Assembly: GCA_018335915.1 (NCBI GenBank)
Contig: JAGXRL010000156.1
Location: forward strand, 1 to 33,466
From: Candidatus Latescibacterota bacterium
Lineage (GTDB): Bacteria > Hydrothermota > Tepidihabitantia > Tepidihabitantales > CAIPLT01
DNA length: 33,466 bases
Direction of reading: 5' to 3'
Shown in pieces: positions 12,472 to 21,261 of the stretch. Below the pieces are notes generated by a model, which did not search any database, was not told where the DNA came from, and saw only the letters and a program-made list of their open reading frames with translations. Numbering within the stretch: position 1 is the first letter of the stretch; every line of letters starts with the position of its first letter. Both the position numbers and the translations under genes were made by a program.

Positions 12472-14550
12472 ATGAGTAAGAGTAAAAAGGCAAAAGCTTT
12501 AGTTAAAATCGCATTGATTGCCGGTGCGTTTATTATCGGGATTGTGTTTGCCGCGGTTATCCGGTTGAGTGCGGGTTTACCATCAGCCGAAGATATCAAG
12601 AATTATCAGCCGGCCGCATCAACCAAAATTTTAGACTGCCAGGGTCGTTTTGTGGTCGAGTTTTTCCAGCAGCGCCGCACGCCCGTGTCATTGGCGCAGA
12701 TTCCGCAAAATTTAAAAGACGCAATCATGATTATCGAGGATAAACGGTTTTACTCGCACTGGGGCGTTGATTTTATCCGGATTTTCGGCGCCGCGTTTCA
12801 TAATATCAGGACATTTAATCTGCGGGCGCAAGGTGCGAGCACGATTACCCAGCAATTAGCAAGAACCATGTTTCTGACTTTGGAAAAGAATATGGCGCGC
12901 AAGTTTAAAGAGATGCTGCTGGCATTCGAGCTGGAACGCACTTATTCAAAAGACGAGATTCTGGAATTATACCTGAATATGATATATTTCGGACACGGCA
13001 TGCACGGCGTGGAAGCCGCGGCACAAGCATATTTTAATATGCCGGTCAGCGAGCTGAATCTTGCCCAGTGCGCTTTGATTGCCGGATTGCCCAGAGCCCA
13101 GCGTTTTTATTCGCCGTACACAAATCCGCAGGGCGCTTTGAGCCGGAGAAATCTGGTACTGCGAATGATGTATAAACATGAAAAGATTAGCCAGCAAGAA
13201 TTAGACCGCGCCTTTCAAGAACCACTCGGCGTGCAACCAAAATTGAGTTTTCGAAACGAAGCGCCCTATTTTGTCGAAGAGATTAGAAAGTATCTGATCA
13301 ATCAGTATGGCGATGAGTTTGTTTATACAAGCGGAGCAACGATATATGCCACGCTCGATCTGGATATGCAGCGCAGTGCGAACCAGGCAGTGGAAACTCA
13401 ACTCTCAAAGATTGAAGCAGATTATAAACTGGCAAATCGAAAGACCCATTATGATACTTTGACCATTACCGATTCACTGGTCAGACCGGTTTATCTGCAA
13501 GGTGCCTTAGTTGCGATTGACCCGCAGACCGGTTATGTGCGGGCAATGGTCGGCGGACGGGATTTTTCCCAGAGCCAATTTAACCGGGCAATGCAGGCAA
13601 GACGACAGGCCGGGTCGGCATTTAAACCGTTTGTGTATGCGGCGGCAATTGAACAGGGTTATACACCGGCAGATTTAGAAGAAGATATGCCGTTGAGTAT
13701 TGAGATTGCGGGTGCACCAACCTATACACCGACCAATTTTGACCGTAAGTTTCTCGGTAATATGACTCTGCGCCGAGCACTGGCACTATCCCGTAATATT
13801 ATTGCAGTGCGTCTGATAACAAAGGTGAGTCCGCAAGCAGTGATTAATATTGCCAGTAGCATGGGGATTTCGAGTCGGCTTATGCCTTATTATTCTCTGG
13901 CATTGGGTTCGTGTGATGTCACGCTTATGGATATGGCAAGTTCGTTTTGTGTTTTTGCCAATAGTGGTTATCGCGTCAAACCGATACTCTTTACCAAGGT
14001 TGTTGATGCGGACGGACGGGTCTTAGAAGAGCATAATATCGAATCCGAACTGGTCGTGGACCCGAAAGTGACTTATTCGGTAACGCATATGCTCAAGAGC
14101 GTGGTAAACGAAGGAACCGCAACCGCAGTGCGTCGCCTGGGATTTACTTATCCCTGCGCCGGTAAAACCGGTACGACCGATGATTACACTGATACCTGGT
14201 TTATGGGTTATACGCCGGATTTGGTATGCGGAGTCTGGATTGGTTATGACCAGAAAAAGACAATTTTTAGAGGTGCGACGGGCGGCGGAATTTCGGCACC
14301 AATCTGGGCAACATTTATGAATGAAATCAGACCGATGTTATCAGGACGGGATTTTAGCCAGCCGGACAGTATGATATGGGTCAGAGTGTGCGATTTGACC
14401 GGTTATCTGGCAACAGCGCGATGCCCGAAAACACGGGAAGAAGTTTTTATACTGGGACGCGAACCAAGACAAGAATGCATGTTTCATATGCACGGACTAC
14501 CCATATATCAATTTGAACAACCAGACCAGGAACCAATTGAAGGATTTTAG
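12472..14550 (+). CDS. Bifunctional penicillin-binding protein 1A (class A)
   Basis: A 692-residue class A PBP that polymerises and cross-links peptidoglycan. One N-terminal anchor (VKIALIAGAFIIGIVFAAVI) is followed by the GT51 glycosyltransferase domain. Its catalytic motif is IIEDKRFYSHWGVD (Glu near residue 88), followed by GASTITQQLARTMFL, KFKEMLLAFELER and ILELYLNMIYFGHGMHGVEAAA. The C-terminal transpeptidase has SAFK (nucleophile near Ser382), SRN and KTGTT (about residue 564). After the transpeptidase the tail is short, with two cysteines (VCDLTGYLATARC). It heads an operon with an endonuclease III-like gene (38-nt overlap), lptD and maf. The mRNA appears leaderless or nearly so. It would cooperate with the PBP2/RodA elongation genes at 30-33 kb. 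Confidence 0.95.
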   Translation: MSKSKKAKALVKIALIAGAFIIGIVFAAVIRLSAGLPSAEDIKNYQPAASTKILDCQGRFVVEFFQQRRTPVSLAQIPQNLKDAIMIIEDKRFYSHWGVDFIRIFGAAFHNIRTFNLRAQGASTITQQLARTMFLTLEKNMARKFKEMLLAFELERTYSKDEILELYLNMIYFGHGMHGVEAAAQAYFNMPVSELNLAQCALIAGLPRAQRFYSPYTNPQGALSRRNLVLRMMYKHEKISQQELDRAFQEPLGVQPKLSFRNEAPYFVEEIRKYLINQYGDEFVYTSGATIYATLDLDMQRSANQAVETQLSKIEADYKLANRKTHYDTLTITDSLVRPVYLQGALVAIDPQTGYVRAMVGGRDFSQSQFNRAMQARRQAGSAFKPFVYAAAIEQGYTPADLEEDMPLSIEIAGAPTYTPTNFDRKFLGNMTLRRALALSRNIIAVRLITKVSPQAVINIASSMGISSRLMPYYSLALGSCDVTLMDMASSFCVFANSGYRVKPILFTKVVDADGRVLEEHNIESELVVDPKVTYSVTHMLKSVVNEGTATAVRRLGFTYPCAGKTGTTDDYTDTWFMGYTPDLVCGVWIGYDQKKTIFRGATGGGISAPIWATFMNEIRPMLSGRDFSQPDSMIWVRVCDLTGYLATARCPKTREEVFILGREPRQECMFHMHGLPIYQFEQPDQEPIEGF

Positions 14551-15193
14551 ACGATTTCCAGTACCAACAGTTTTCAAGATTTATCAGATTTTATTTGCTC
14601 ATTACGGTTTACAGCACTGGTGGCCGGGCCAATCCGAGTTTGAGATTATGGTCGGAGCGGTGCTTACCCAAAACACGAACTGGCAAAATGTCGAGCGGGC
14701 AATCGGCAATCTGAAACAGAAAAAACTGCTCAGTATCAATAAAATTAATAAGTTAAGCGTATCACGATTAGCAAAAGAGATAAAATCATCTGGATTTTTC
14801 CAGATTAAAGCAAAACGGTTGAAAGCACTGGTAAATTATCTGATACTAAGGTATGATGGCAATATCAGGCAGATGCAAAAAAAGAAGACAGCAGTTTTAC
14901 GCAGGGAACTGCTCGCTATTTACGGAATTGGTAAAGAGACGGCAGATTCGATTTTGCTCTATGCATTGAATAAACCGGTCTTTGTAGTTGACTCGTATAC
15001 AAAACGAATATTTGTGCGGCACGGATATCTTAGTGATGAGATGGATTATAATGATATCCAGAAATTTTTCACGATAAATCTTCCTAAATCAGTTAGGATT
15101 TTTAACGAATATCACGCTTTACTGGTCAGGTTGGCTAAAGATTTTTGCCGAACCAATCCATTGTGCGAGAGCTGTCCGATTAAAGCATTTTAG
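14513..15193 (+). CDS. Endonuclease III-like HhH-GPD DNA glycosylase with FeS cluster
   Basis: About 220 residues of the HhH-GPD superfamily. FEIMVGAVLTQNTNWQNVERAI matches the N-terminal motif; the helix-hairpin-helix is ELLAIYGIGKETADSILLYAL. The catalytic Asp follows in FVVDSYTKRIFVRHGY, where a Lys equivalent to the bifunctional lysine of Nth is not obvious in the hairpin. The C-terminal FCRTNPLCESCPI provides cysteines for a 4Fe-4S loop. It is nearer to the 'endonuclease III domain' group with the HWWPG motif than to canonical Nth, so base excision repair is likely but the lesion is uncertain. The track start is TTG 14513; a TTG at 14537 has a better SD (AGGA, about 6 nt). It overlaps the PBP1A end by 14-38 nt, and lptD starts 2 nt after its stop. 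Confidence 0.88.
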   Translation: MNNQTRNQLKDFRRFPVPTVFKIYQILFAHYGLQHWWPGQSEFEIMVGAVLTQNTNWQNVERAIGNLKQKKLLSINKINKLSVSRLAKEIKSSGFFQIKAKRLKALVNYLILRYDGNIRQMQKKKTAVLRRELLAIYGIGKETADSILLYALNKPVFVVDSYTKRIFVRHGYLSDEMDYNDIQKFFTINLPKSVRIFNEYHALLVRLAKDFCRTNPLCESCPIKAF

Positions 15194-15195
15194 CA

Positions 15196-17412
15196 ATGTA
15201 TCTTATATTGAGTTTTGTTCTATTAACCGCAACTGAAGGAGATACGGCGCAAAAGATTGTCCATTACACAAGTAAAAATATTGTCTATTATCCAAAACAA
15301 GAACGGGTGATTTTATTGGACTCAGCCCGGGTCAGTTATGGCGATGTCGTGGTTGATGCCGATTCGATTGAGTATGATTTGCAGACCAAAACCCTGAGCG
15401 CTTTTAAGAATGTCGTCTTTGTGACCGGCAGTGAAAAAGTAGATGGTAATGAGTTGTATTATAATCTCGATACGAAACGCGGTTTTATGCGCGATGCCCA
15501 GACTACAGTCGAAAACGGTTTTGTCGATGGTAAAGAAATCTGGCTGGTTAAAGAAAAGACTCTGCATATCCGGGACGGATATTATACGACTTGTGACCGT
15601 GACCCGCCCCATTACTATTTTTACAGCCGACGGTCAAGAGTGCTGATTGATAATACCGCAATTGCCGAACTGGTCGTGCTGAAAATTTTCGGCGTACCCT
15701 GTGCAGCAGCGCCGTTCTGGTTTTTTCCGGTTAGTAAACAGCGCAAATCTGGACTGATGCCGTTTAAGTTCGGACAGTCAAACACAGACGGACGCTATGC
15801 CAAAGGGGTTGCCTATTATCTGGTTATCAATGATTATGCCGATATGACCTTTATGCTTGATGTGATGGAGAAAAAAGGTTTTCAGCCAAAACTGGAAGCG
15901 GTCTATATTGTCAATCCGTTTGCGAGCGGTCAGATTTATGCATCGTACATAAGAGAGACTCAAACCAAACGCGAGCGCTATAGTATCAATGCCAAGCACC
16001 GTTCCCAGTTTCTGTTCGGTTCAAATCTAAACGCTTATATTGATTATCAGAGCGATGACAGTTATCTGCCCGATTATGCAGAAAACCAGATACAATGGCT
16101 GAAAAAGGAGATCTATTCACAGGTGTCATTGACCCGAGATTTTAAAAGAGTCGGCCGGACTAATCTGCTGGTCGAACAAAAACAGGATTTTGAAAAGTTA
16201 ACCACAGAATGGAAATTGCCGAGCGTCGGTATTTCTTTTTATCGGCTGCCGCTGGCTGGCAACTGGAGTTTATCACCAGGCATAAGTTTTGCCAATGTCG
16301 AAAAGAAGTATGATTCGACTGAGACCAATCCCCGAACGCGCGTGCTTACGAGCCGTTCTATTAACGGGCGTTTAGGCTTGAATCATCCGAAAACATTGCT
16401 CGGTGCGTTCGATTTGCCGATTAATCTTAATTACCGGACAGTCCGAGATGAGTATGTTGACAGTATTACAAATAAATCTGAAGAAATCAGCGGTGGCACG
16501 GGATTTTCAACATCCCAGACCGTTTTCCAGACCTTGAATTTCAGCGAAGCAATCAGTTATAATCACTCGGTTTTATGGCGGGACAGCGCGCAGAGTAATG
16601 TTCGGTATGATTTCAGTTTGAATTCGAATTTGACTTTGTTTCGACTTTTTGATATTGGCGTTCTGGGAATCGATAATGTCATGCATCGCGTGATTCCCAG
16701 TTTGAGTTATAATATCACGCCTCAAACAAGAAATTATGGTATCTGGGGTTTGCCAAGATTTGACACGATACCAAAATCGTCAAATATCGGTTTTTCCGTA
16801 AATAACCTGTTACAGGGTAAATTTCACAAGTCGGGTGAGAAAAGAGACCTGGCAGTGGTTTCGTTTAATACCAATTATGATTTTCAAACACAAGCAGTGA
16901 GTCCAATCGCACTCAATTCGGATTTATTTTTGTTAAGTAAACCTAATGCCAATCTGCTCACCAATGTCAATCTGACAATACCGTGGTGGTCTCATAATAA
17001 ACTTAATCTAAGGGTCAGTGATTTGACAGTCAACTCAAGTTTCTTTTATAATTTCACAAAACAGGATACAATTACGAACATCGAGCAGGGGATAAGAATT
17101 GGGTTAAACCATCTGCTGGCGTATACTACAAGTCAATCTGGATTAGTAATACAGTCCAATATGGTTAATGCCACGATGTCGGTTATTCCGCGAGGATGGC
17201 GGTTTGATTTGAGTTCGGGTATTAATTTTAAAGAAAAAGAGAAAATCACCAATTACAGCGTTACGGTCTATAAAGACCTGCACTGCTGGGAAGCAGTCGT
17301 TGACTTCAATAAATTCGGCGCGCAGTGGGCATATGATTTTAAAGTGCGGATTAAAAAGATTCCTGATGTTTCTTTCAGTAAAGGAATCCTCGGATTTATG
17401 CTGCCGTTTTAA
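15196..17412 (+). CDS. lptD: LPS-assembly protein LptD-like (OstA family) outer-membrane barrel
   Basis: 738 residues. A short signal peptide (MYLILSFVLLTATEG) is followed by an OstA/LptA-like beta-jellyroll (about residues 20-140: VSYGDVVVDADSIEYDLQTK and VDGNELYYNLDTKRGFM). The LptD barrel domain follows, marked by a Cys pair (YYTTCDRD...GVPCAA), PFWFFPVSKQRKSGLMPFKFG and a long run of alternating amphipathic strands to a final beta-signal-like end (VSFSKGILGFMLPF). LptD inserts LPS into the outer leaflet; a homologue implies an LPS-bearing or related outer membrane. It is translated 2 nt after the glycosylase gene and 3 nt before maf, so clearly in the operon. Barrel function in this lineage is inferred. 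Confidence 0.88.
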   Translation: MYLILSFVLLTATEGDTAQKIVHYTSKNIVYYPKQERVILLDSARVSYGDVVVDADSIEYDLQTKTLSAFKNVVFVTGSEKVDGNELYYNLDTKRGFMRDAQTTVENGFVDGKEIWLVKEKTLHIRDGYYTTCDRDPPHYYFYSRRSRVLIDNTAIAELVVLKIFGVPCAAAPFWFFPVSKQRKSGLMPFKFGQSNTDGRYAKGVAYYLVINDYADMTFMLDVMEKKGFQPKLEAVYIVNPFASGQIYASYIRETQTKRERYSINAKHRSQFLFGSNLNAYIDYQSDDSYLPDYAENQIQWLKKEIYSQVSLTRDFKRVGRTNLLVEQKQDFEKLTTEWKLPSVGISFYRLPLAGNWSLSPGISFANVEKKYDSTETNPRTRVLTSRSINGRLGLNHPKTLLGAFDLPINLNYRTVRDEYVDSITNKSEEISGGTGFSTSQTVFQTLNFSEAISYNHSVLWRDSAQSNVRYDFSLNSNLTLFRLFDIGVLGIDNVMHRVIPSLSYNITPQTRNYGIWGLPRFDTIPKSSNIGFSVNNLLQGKFHKSGEKRDLAVVSFNTNYDFQTQAVSPIALNSDLFLLSKPNANLLTNVNLTIPWWSHNKLNLRVSDLTVNSSFFYNFTKQDTITNIEQGIRIGLNHLLAYTTSQSGLVIQSNMVNATMSVIPRGWRFDLSSGINFKEKEKITNYSVTVYKDLHCWEAVVDFNKFGAQWAYDFKVRIKKIPDVSFSKGILGFMLPF

Positions 17413-17415
17413 AAT

Positions 17416-17991
17416 ATGAGTAAGCCACGGATTTATCTTGCCTCAAAATCACCCAGACGGAAAATGCTTTTAGGGCAACTCAGAATCAGATTCCAAACCA
17501 TAGTTCCTGATGTTAATGAAGAGATAAATGAAAAGAATCCGGATCGGTTCGCGATTAAGCTGGCGCAGGAAAAAGTTCGGTCAGTTCAAACCAGAATAAA
17601 ACAGGGGGTAATTATTGGTGTTGATACAATCGTCGTAATTGATAATGAAATCCTGGGTAAACCGGGCAGTAAAAAGGAAGCATATCAGATAATAGAGAGA
17701 CTCAGTGGTAGGACACATCAGGTAATATCAGGATTGTATATCTTAAGTATACCCAGCCGGAAGTATTTTAAGACGATTGAAAAGACGATAGTGCGTTTTT
17801 ACAGATTGAGCAGACAGGATATCATCAATTATATCAATTCAGACGAACCGTATGATAAAGCCGGTGGATATGGGATTCAAAGCAAAGCCGGCAGGTTTAT
17901 TGAGAGCATTAACGGCTGTTATTATAATGTGGTTGGATTGCCGATTACCAGATTATTAACAGGACTAAAGAAATTTGCAGTGATTATTTAA
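17416..17991 (+). CDS. maf: Maf-family nucleoside triphosphate pyrophosphatase
   Basis: A 191-residue Maf/YhdE-like enzyme that hydrolyses non-canonical or modified NTPs (dTTP/UTP or m7GTP type) to monophosphates. Motifs are IYLASKSPRRKMLL (substrate loop with SxxR), LAQEKVRSV, GVDTIVVIDNEILGKP (catalytic Asp and metal region), LSGRTHQVISGL, and YINSDEPYDKAGGYGIQSKAGRFIESINGCYYNVVGLP near the C-terminus. The last motif is a hallmark of the family. It is the last gene of the PBP1A operon; its stop overlaps that of the convergent HEAT-repeat gene by 4 nt, leaving no space for a terminator. Confidence 0.95.
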   Translation: MSKPRIYLASKSPRRKMLLGQLRIRFQTIVPDVNEEINEKNPDRFAIKLAQEKVRSVQTRIKQGVIIGVDTIVVIDNEILGKPGSKKEAYQIIERLSGRTHQVISGLYILSIPSRKYFKTIEKTIVRFYRLSRQDIINYINSDEPYDKAGGYGIQSKAGRFIESINGCYYNVVGLPITRLLTGLKKFAVII

Positions 17992-19598
17992 GGTCGGTCG
18001 TGTCGTTTTTCTTGTTCAAGTATTTTCAACGCCAATTTTGCTTCGGCACGGATTTCTTCGGTTTCTTTGCCAAACGGCCAGGAACGCGCCATTGGTTTGA
18101 GTAAGGGAATTGCTCCAATATAGTGCAGTTTGACCAAAGTCTGAATCGCAGTAATTTTGAGGATGACCGATTCAGAAGATAAATATTTCAGCAAATGCGA
18201 ACCGCTGTCCGTAATCTGGAGTTCACCAATTGCTTTGATGACTGAGATTTTGACGCTTTCTTCGTCATCATCTAAGGCACTGATTAAGGAGTCGAGTACA
18301 AAAGACATCCTGAGTTTGCCTAATGCCTGTGCGGCAGCAGCCCGAACCAAAGTATCCTGGTCAAAAAGACATTTCTCAATAAGGAGGTCGGCAGCAAGAG
18401 GATTTTTTGTTTCTCCTAAAGCAAAACAGACCGTACGCCTTATCCATAAGCGCGGGTCAGATAGATGTTCGGCAAGCATATTGACTAAATTGGGATTTTG
18501 AATTTTTCCGATTAGACGAGTAACCGTAATTTGACTATTCATGTCCTGTTCAGAAAGAATACTGGGTAAATATTTCACTACTTCCTCACCGCGTTCTGCC
18601 AACACAGTTGTAGCAGTCGAAATAATAATTGGGTCAAGGTCTTTAAGGCAGGAAATCAGAAATCGTAAAGTTGTTTCATCGCGGATATTACCTAATCCTT
18701 TGATTGCGGCAATTCTGACCTTTGGTTCCATATCATTAGTCAATTCAATCAATCGCCTGGCAACAACAGGGTCAGCAATATTACCTAAGATGATGGCAAC
18801 GATTTCTCTGACCGATGCCGAATAATGCTTGGTTAATTCGATAAGCGGCAAGATGACGCAACGGCCAAGCTCGGATAATTTTTGGATGGTATGGGTGCGT
18901 GTCTCAATATCGGTTGAAGTGAATGTTTCTTGATAAGGTGCTATCAAATTATTACCGATAATCTTTAGAGTTTGCACTGCGGTTTTTCTGACCTGCGGGT
19001 CTTTATCACGAGTGCTAACCTGCCAGATGCTGTCACAAGACCGCGGTTCGTTGAGTTTGGCCAATGCTTCAAGCGCGGTAATTCTCACCAGAGACGATTC
19101 GTCGCTGAGCAACTGCAGTATGAGGTCAACCGAAAGGATATCATTCATATTTCCTAATGCTGCTGCTGATTTAGTCCGCACAATCGGCTCAGGGTCTTTA
19201 ATAAATTCACGGATATGGGGTATTGACCAGATGTCTTTGACCTGGCCCAATATCTCGATTGCCGCCGCCCGCACCGAGCAGTCATGGTCAGATAATAGAT
19301 TGAGAAGATGGACATTATAGGAGATATCAAAAACTTCAGATAGAATATTTACGATACTGTCACGAATAAGCTGATTGGCAGGTTTTATGTTTTTAATCAG
19401 TATCGGAGTAATCGGTTTGCCGAATTCCAGTAAAGTTGCCGTAATTATTCGCTGGATTTCAACATTATCAGTGTCTAATGCGGATAATAATATTTCAGTG
19501 CTTTTTTCAATACCGAGCGCTTTTATAGCAATTATCGCCTGGATGCGCTGGCTCGGGTCAGCTGAGTGTAAAGATTGGATAACTTCGTTCTCTATCAT
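17988..19598 (-). CDS. HEAT-repeat protein
   Basis: 536 residues made almost entirely of HEAT/PBS-lyase-type repeats of about 31 residues, roughly 16 in number. Examples are DHDCSVRAAAIEILGQVKD, DPEPIVRTKSAAALGNMND, DMEPKVRIAAIKGLGNIRD and DQDTLVRAAAAQALGKLRM. There is no signal peptide or membrane helix, so a cytosolic scaffold is likely. No catalytic residues are visible; the partner cannot be predicted. A conserved aspartate opens most repeats (D-x-x-x-V/I-R). It converges on maf with overlapping stops. The start lacks an SD, but a 14-codon ORF ends 1 nt before its ATG. Confidence 0.9.
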   Translation of the reverse strand: MIENEVIQSLHSADPSQRIQAIIAIKALGIEKSTEILLSALDTDNVEIQRIITATLLEFGKPITPILIKNIKPANQLIRDSIVNILSEVFDISYNVHLLNLLSDHDCSVRAAAIEILGQVKDIWSIPHIREFIKDPEPIVRTKSAAALGNMNDILSVDLILQLLSDESSLVRITALEALAKLNEPRSCDSIWQVSTRDKDPQVRKTAVQTLKIIGNNLIAPYQETFTSTDIETRTHTIQKLSELGRCVILPLIELTKHYSASVREIVAIILGNIADPVVARRLIELTNDMEPKVRIAAIKGLGNIRDETTLRFLISCLKDLDPIIISTATTVLAERGEEVVKYLPSILSEQDMNSQITVTRLIGKIQNPNLVNMLAEHLSDPRLWIRRTVCFALGETKNPLAADLLIEKCLFDQDTLVRAAAAQALGKLRMSFVLDSLISALDDDEESVKISVIKAIGELQITDSGSHLLKYLSSESVILKITAIQTLVKLHYIGAIPLLKPMARSWPFGKETEEIRAEAKLALKILEQEKRHDRP

Positions 19599-19599
19599 A

Positions 19600-19644
19600 T
19601 CACAAAAAATTTCGTTTTATATTTATACCAAGTATCGTATTCAT
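19600..19644 (-). CDS. Possible leader peptide (14 codons) before the HEAT-repeat gene
   Basis: ATG AAT ACG begins the ORF MNTILGINIKRNFL, which stops (TGA) one nucleotide before the HEAT gene ATG (TGATATG). Neither start has a clear SD, and the likely promoter is about 120 nt upstream, so this is the weakest of the four upstream-ORF candidates. Confidence 0.2.
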   Translation of the reverse strand: MNTILGINIKRNFL

Positions 19645-19761
19645 CTCTTTACAAAATTCGTTTTTTTCTCTTTTTATGTTTATTGGGAATCGTTTAACAA
19701 ACCTATACTTTTATAACTTAATAAGTTAATATAAATAAATTATTCTAACACAAAGTAAGAG

Positions 19762-19789
19762 ATTATATTCGAAATATATAATATGTCAA
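19762..19789 (-). promoter_or_regulatory. Candidate promoter for the HEAT-repeat gene
   Basis: Minus strand: TTGACA (19784-19789), 16-nt spacer, perfect TATAAT (19762-19767). The predicted untranslated leader is about 155 nt and AT-rich, with small fold-back segments (AACTTATTAAGTT); nothing recognisable as a riboswitch was seen. Confidence 0.55.
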
Positions 19790-19842
19790 GGGAAAAATTT
19801 GATATTTGTTTTTTAAATCGGTTGGTTTATTGCTTGCTATGG

Positions 19843-21261
19843 TTAGGTGTTCAGATATTGTTGTAAAGTCCGGGTAATTTTCTGGGGATTTAATTTACCC
19901 TGGGATTTTTTCACGACCAGACCGGTCAGATATCCAATTACCGAGGTTTTTCCCTGCCGGTATTTTGTAACAATATCCGGATTTTCCCGAATGACTTCCT
20001 GCGCAATATTGGTGAGCAGCGCGTCGTCCTCAATAGATAATAAGTTTTGGGTTTTGGCAATTTCCTGGGCACTTTTGTTGGTTGTGACCATCTGTTCGAA
20101 AATTTGTTTAGCATTTTTCCCGGTTATCTTGTTTTCACTGAGCAGATTTAATAATTGAGCCAGTTGTTGCGGTTTTATTTTGAAATCATTAATCGATATG
20201 ATTTGTTGGTTGAGTACAGCCCGGACTTCAGTAGTGAGCCAGTTTGCAACCAGTTTTGCATTGGGACAATGTTTTACGGTCGCGTCATAATAGTCAGCAA
20301 ATTCTTTGGTTTCAATGATTACTTCGGCAATTTGCGGTGAGATTTGGTATTGCCGGATTAATTGTTGTTTTCTCTGGGCTGGCAATAAGGGAAGATTGGA
20401 CTTAATCGTATTTATCATCTTCTCAGTAATATTCATAACCGGCAGGTCAGGTTCTGGAAAATAACGGTAATCTTCACTCTCTTCTTTAGTGCGCATGGTG
20501 CCGGAAGTTTTAGTCTGTTCGTCCCAATAAAGAGTTTCCTGTTGTACGGCTTTCCCTTCATTAAGTAATTTTGTCTGGCGATTTATTTCAAATTCCAGCC
20601 CTTCACGGACATTGCGCAGGGAATTGAGATTTTTCAATTCGGTACGGACACCAAACTGTTTTTGACCAATTGGCCGTAAGGAGATATTCGGCTCGCATCG
20701 GAAATGTCCTTTTTCCATATCACAATCAGATACCTCGAGATAATTGAGAATCTGTCGTAACTCGTGTAAGTATTGGACTGCCTGGTCAGGGCTCGTAATA
20801 TTCGGTTCGGTGACGATTTCGATTAAGGGAACGCCGCAGCGGTTAAAATCTACCAATGATTCATTGCCAGCATGAATTGATTTACCTGAATCTTCTTCTA
20901 AATGCAAGCGCCGGATTCTAATTTGTGCTCGGTTGATTTCAATAAAACCTTCGTAAGCAAGCGGTTCTTTATACTGGGTAATCTGATAACCTTTGGGCAG
21001 GTCTGGATAAAAATAGTGCTTGCGGGCAAAAGTACTCTTCGGTCTGATCTGACAATTGAGTGCCAAACTTGCGCGAATTGCCAAGGCGATTGCCTGAGCA
21101 TTGACAGTTGGCAAAGTTCCGGGCAGACCCATGCAAATCGGGCAGACATTAGTATTTGCCTGGGCACCAAAACTGACTGCGCAGGCACAGAACATTTTAG
21201 TTTTAGTTTTTAACTGAGCATGGATTTCCATGCCAATGACAACTTCGTATTTATTATGCAT
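19843..21261 (-). CDS. gatB: Asp-tRNA(Asn)/Glu-tRNA(Gln) amidotransferase subunit B
   Basis: About 472 residues of GatB, the kinase/tRNA-recognition subunit of GatCAB. Motifs are YEVVIGMEIHAQLKTKTKMFC (with zinc-site Cys residues CACAV and CPICMGLPGTLP), KHYFYPDLPKGYQITQYKEP, LHLEEDSGKS, SLVDFNRCGVPLIEIVTEP and TKEESEDYRYFPEPDLP. A C-terminal YqeY/GatB tail domain (about residues 325-472, QIFEQMVTTNKSAQEI to VIGYLTGLVVKKSQGKLNPQ) contacts tRNA. The track begins at 21279; ATG 21261 gives the usual start just before KYEVVIG and overlaps the gatA stop by 8 nt, implying coupling. It is the last gene of the HD-DUF5665-gatCAB operon. Confidence 0.96.
   Translation of the reverse strand: MHNKYEVVIGMEIHAQLKTKTKMFCACAVSFGAQANTNVCPICMGLPGTLPTVNAQAIALAIRASLALNCQIRPKSTFARKHYFYPDLPKGYQITQYKEPLAYEGFIEINRAQIRIRRLHLEEDSGKSIHAGNESLVDFNRCGVPLIEIVTEPNITSPDQAVQYLHELRQILNYLEVSDCDMEKGHFRCEPNISLRPIGQKQFGVRTELKNLNSLRNVREGLEFEINRQTKLLNEGKAVQQETLYWDEQTKTSGTMRTKEESEDYRYFPEPDLPVMNITEKMINTIKSNLPLLPAQRKQQLIRQYQISPQIAEVIIETKEFADYYDATVKHCPNAKLVANWLTTEVRAVLNQQIISINDFKIKPQQLAQLLNLLSENKITGKNAKQIFEQMVTTNKSAQEIAKTQNLLSIEDDALLTNIAQEVIRENPDIVTKYRQGKTSVIGYLTGLVVKKSQGKLNPQKITRTLQQYLNT

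Noticed and set aside
19599-19755. Riboswitch in the long leader of the HEAT-repeat gene
   Set aside because: The leader is AT-rich with only small fold-backs. No known riboswitch core sequence was recognised.
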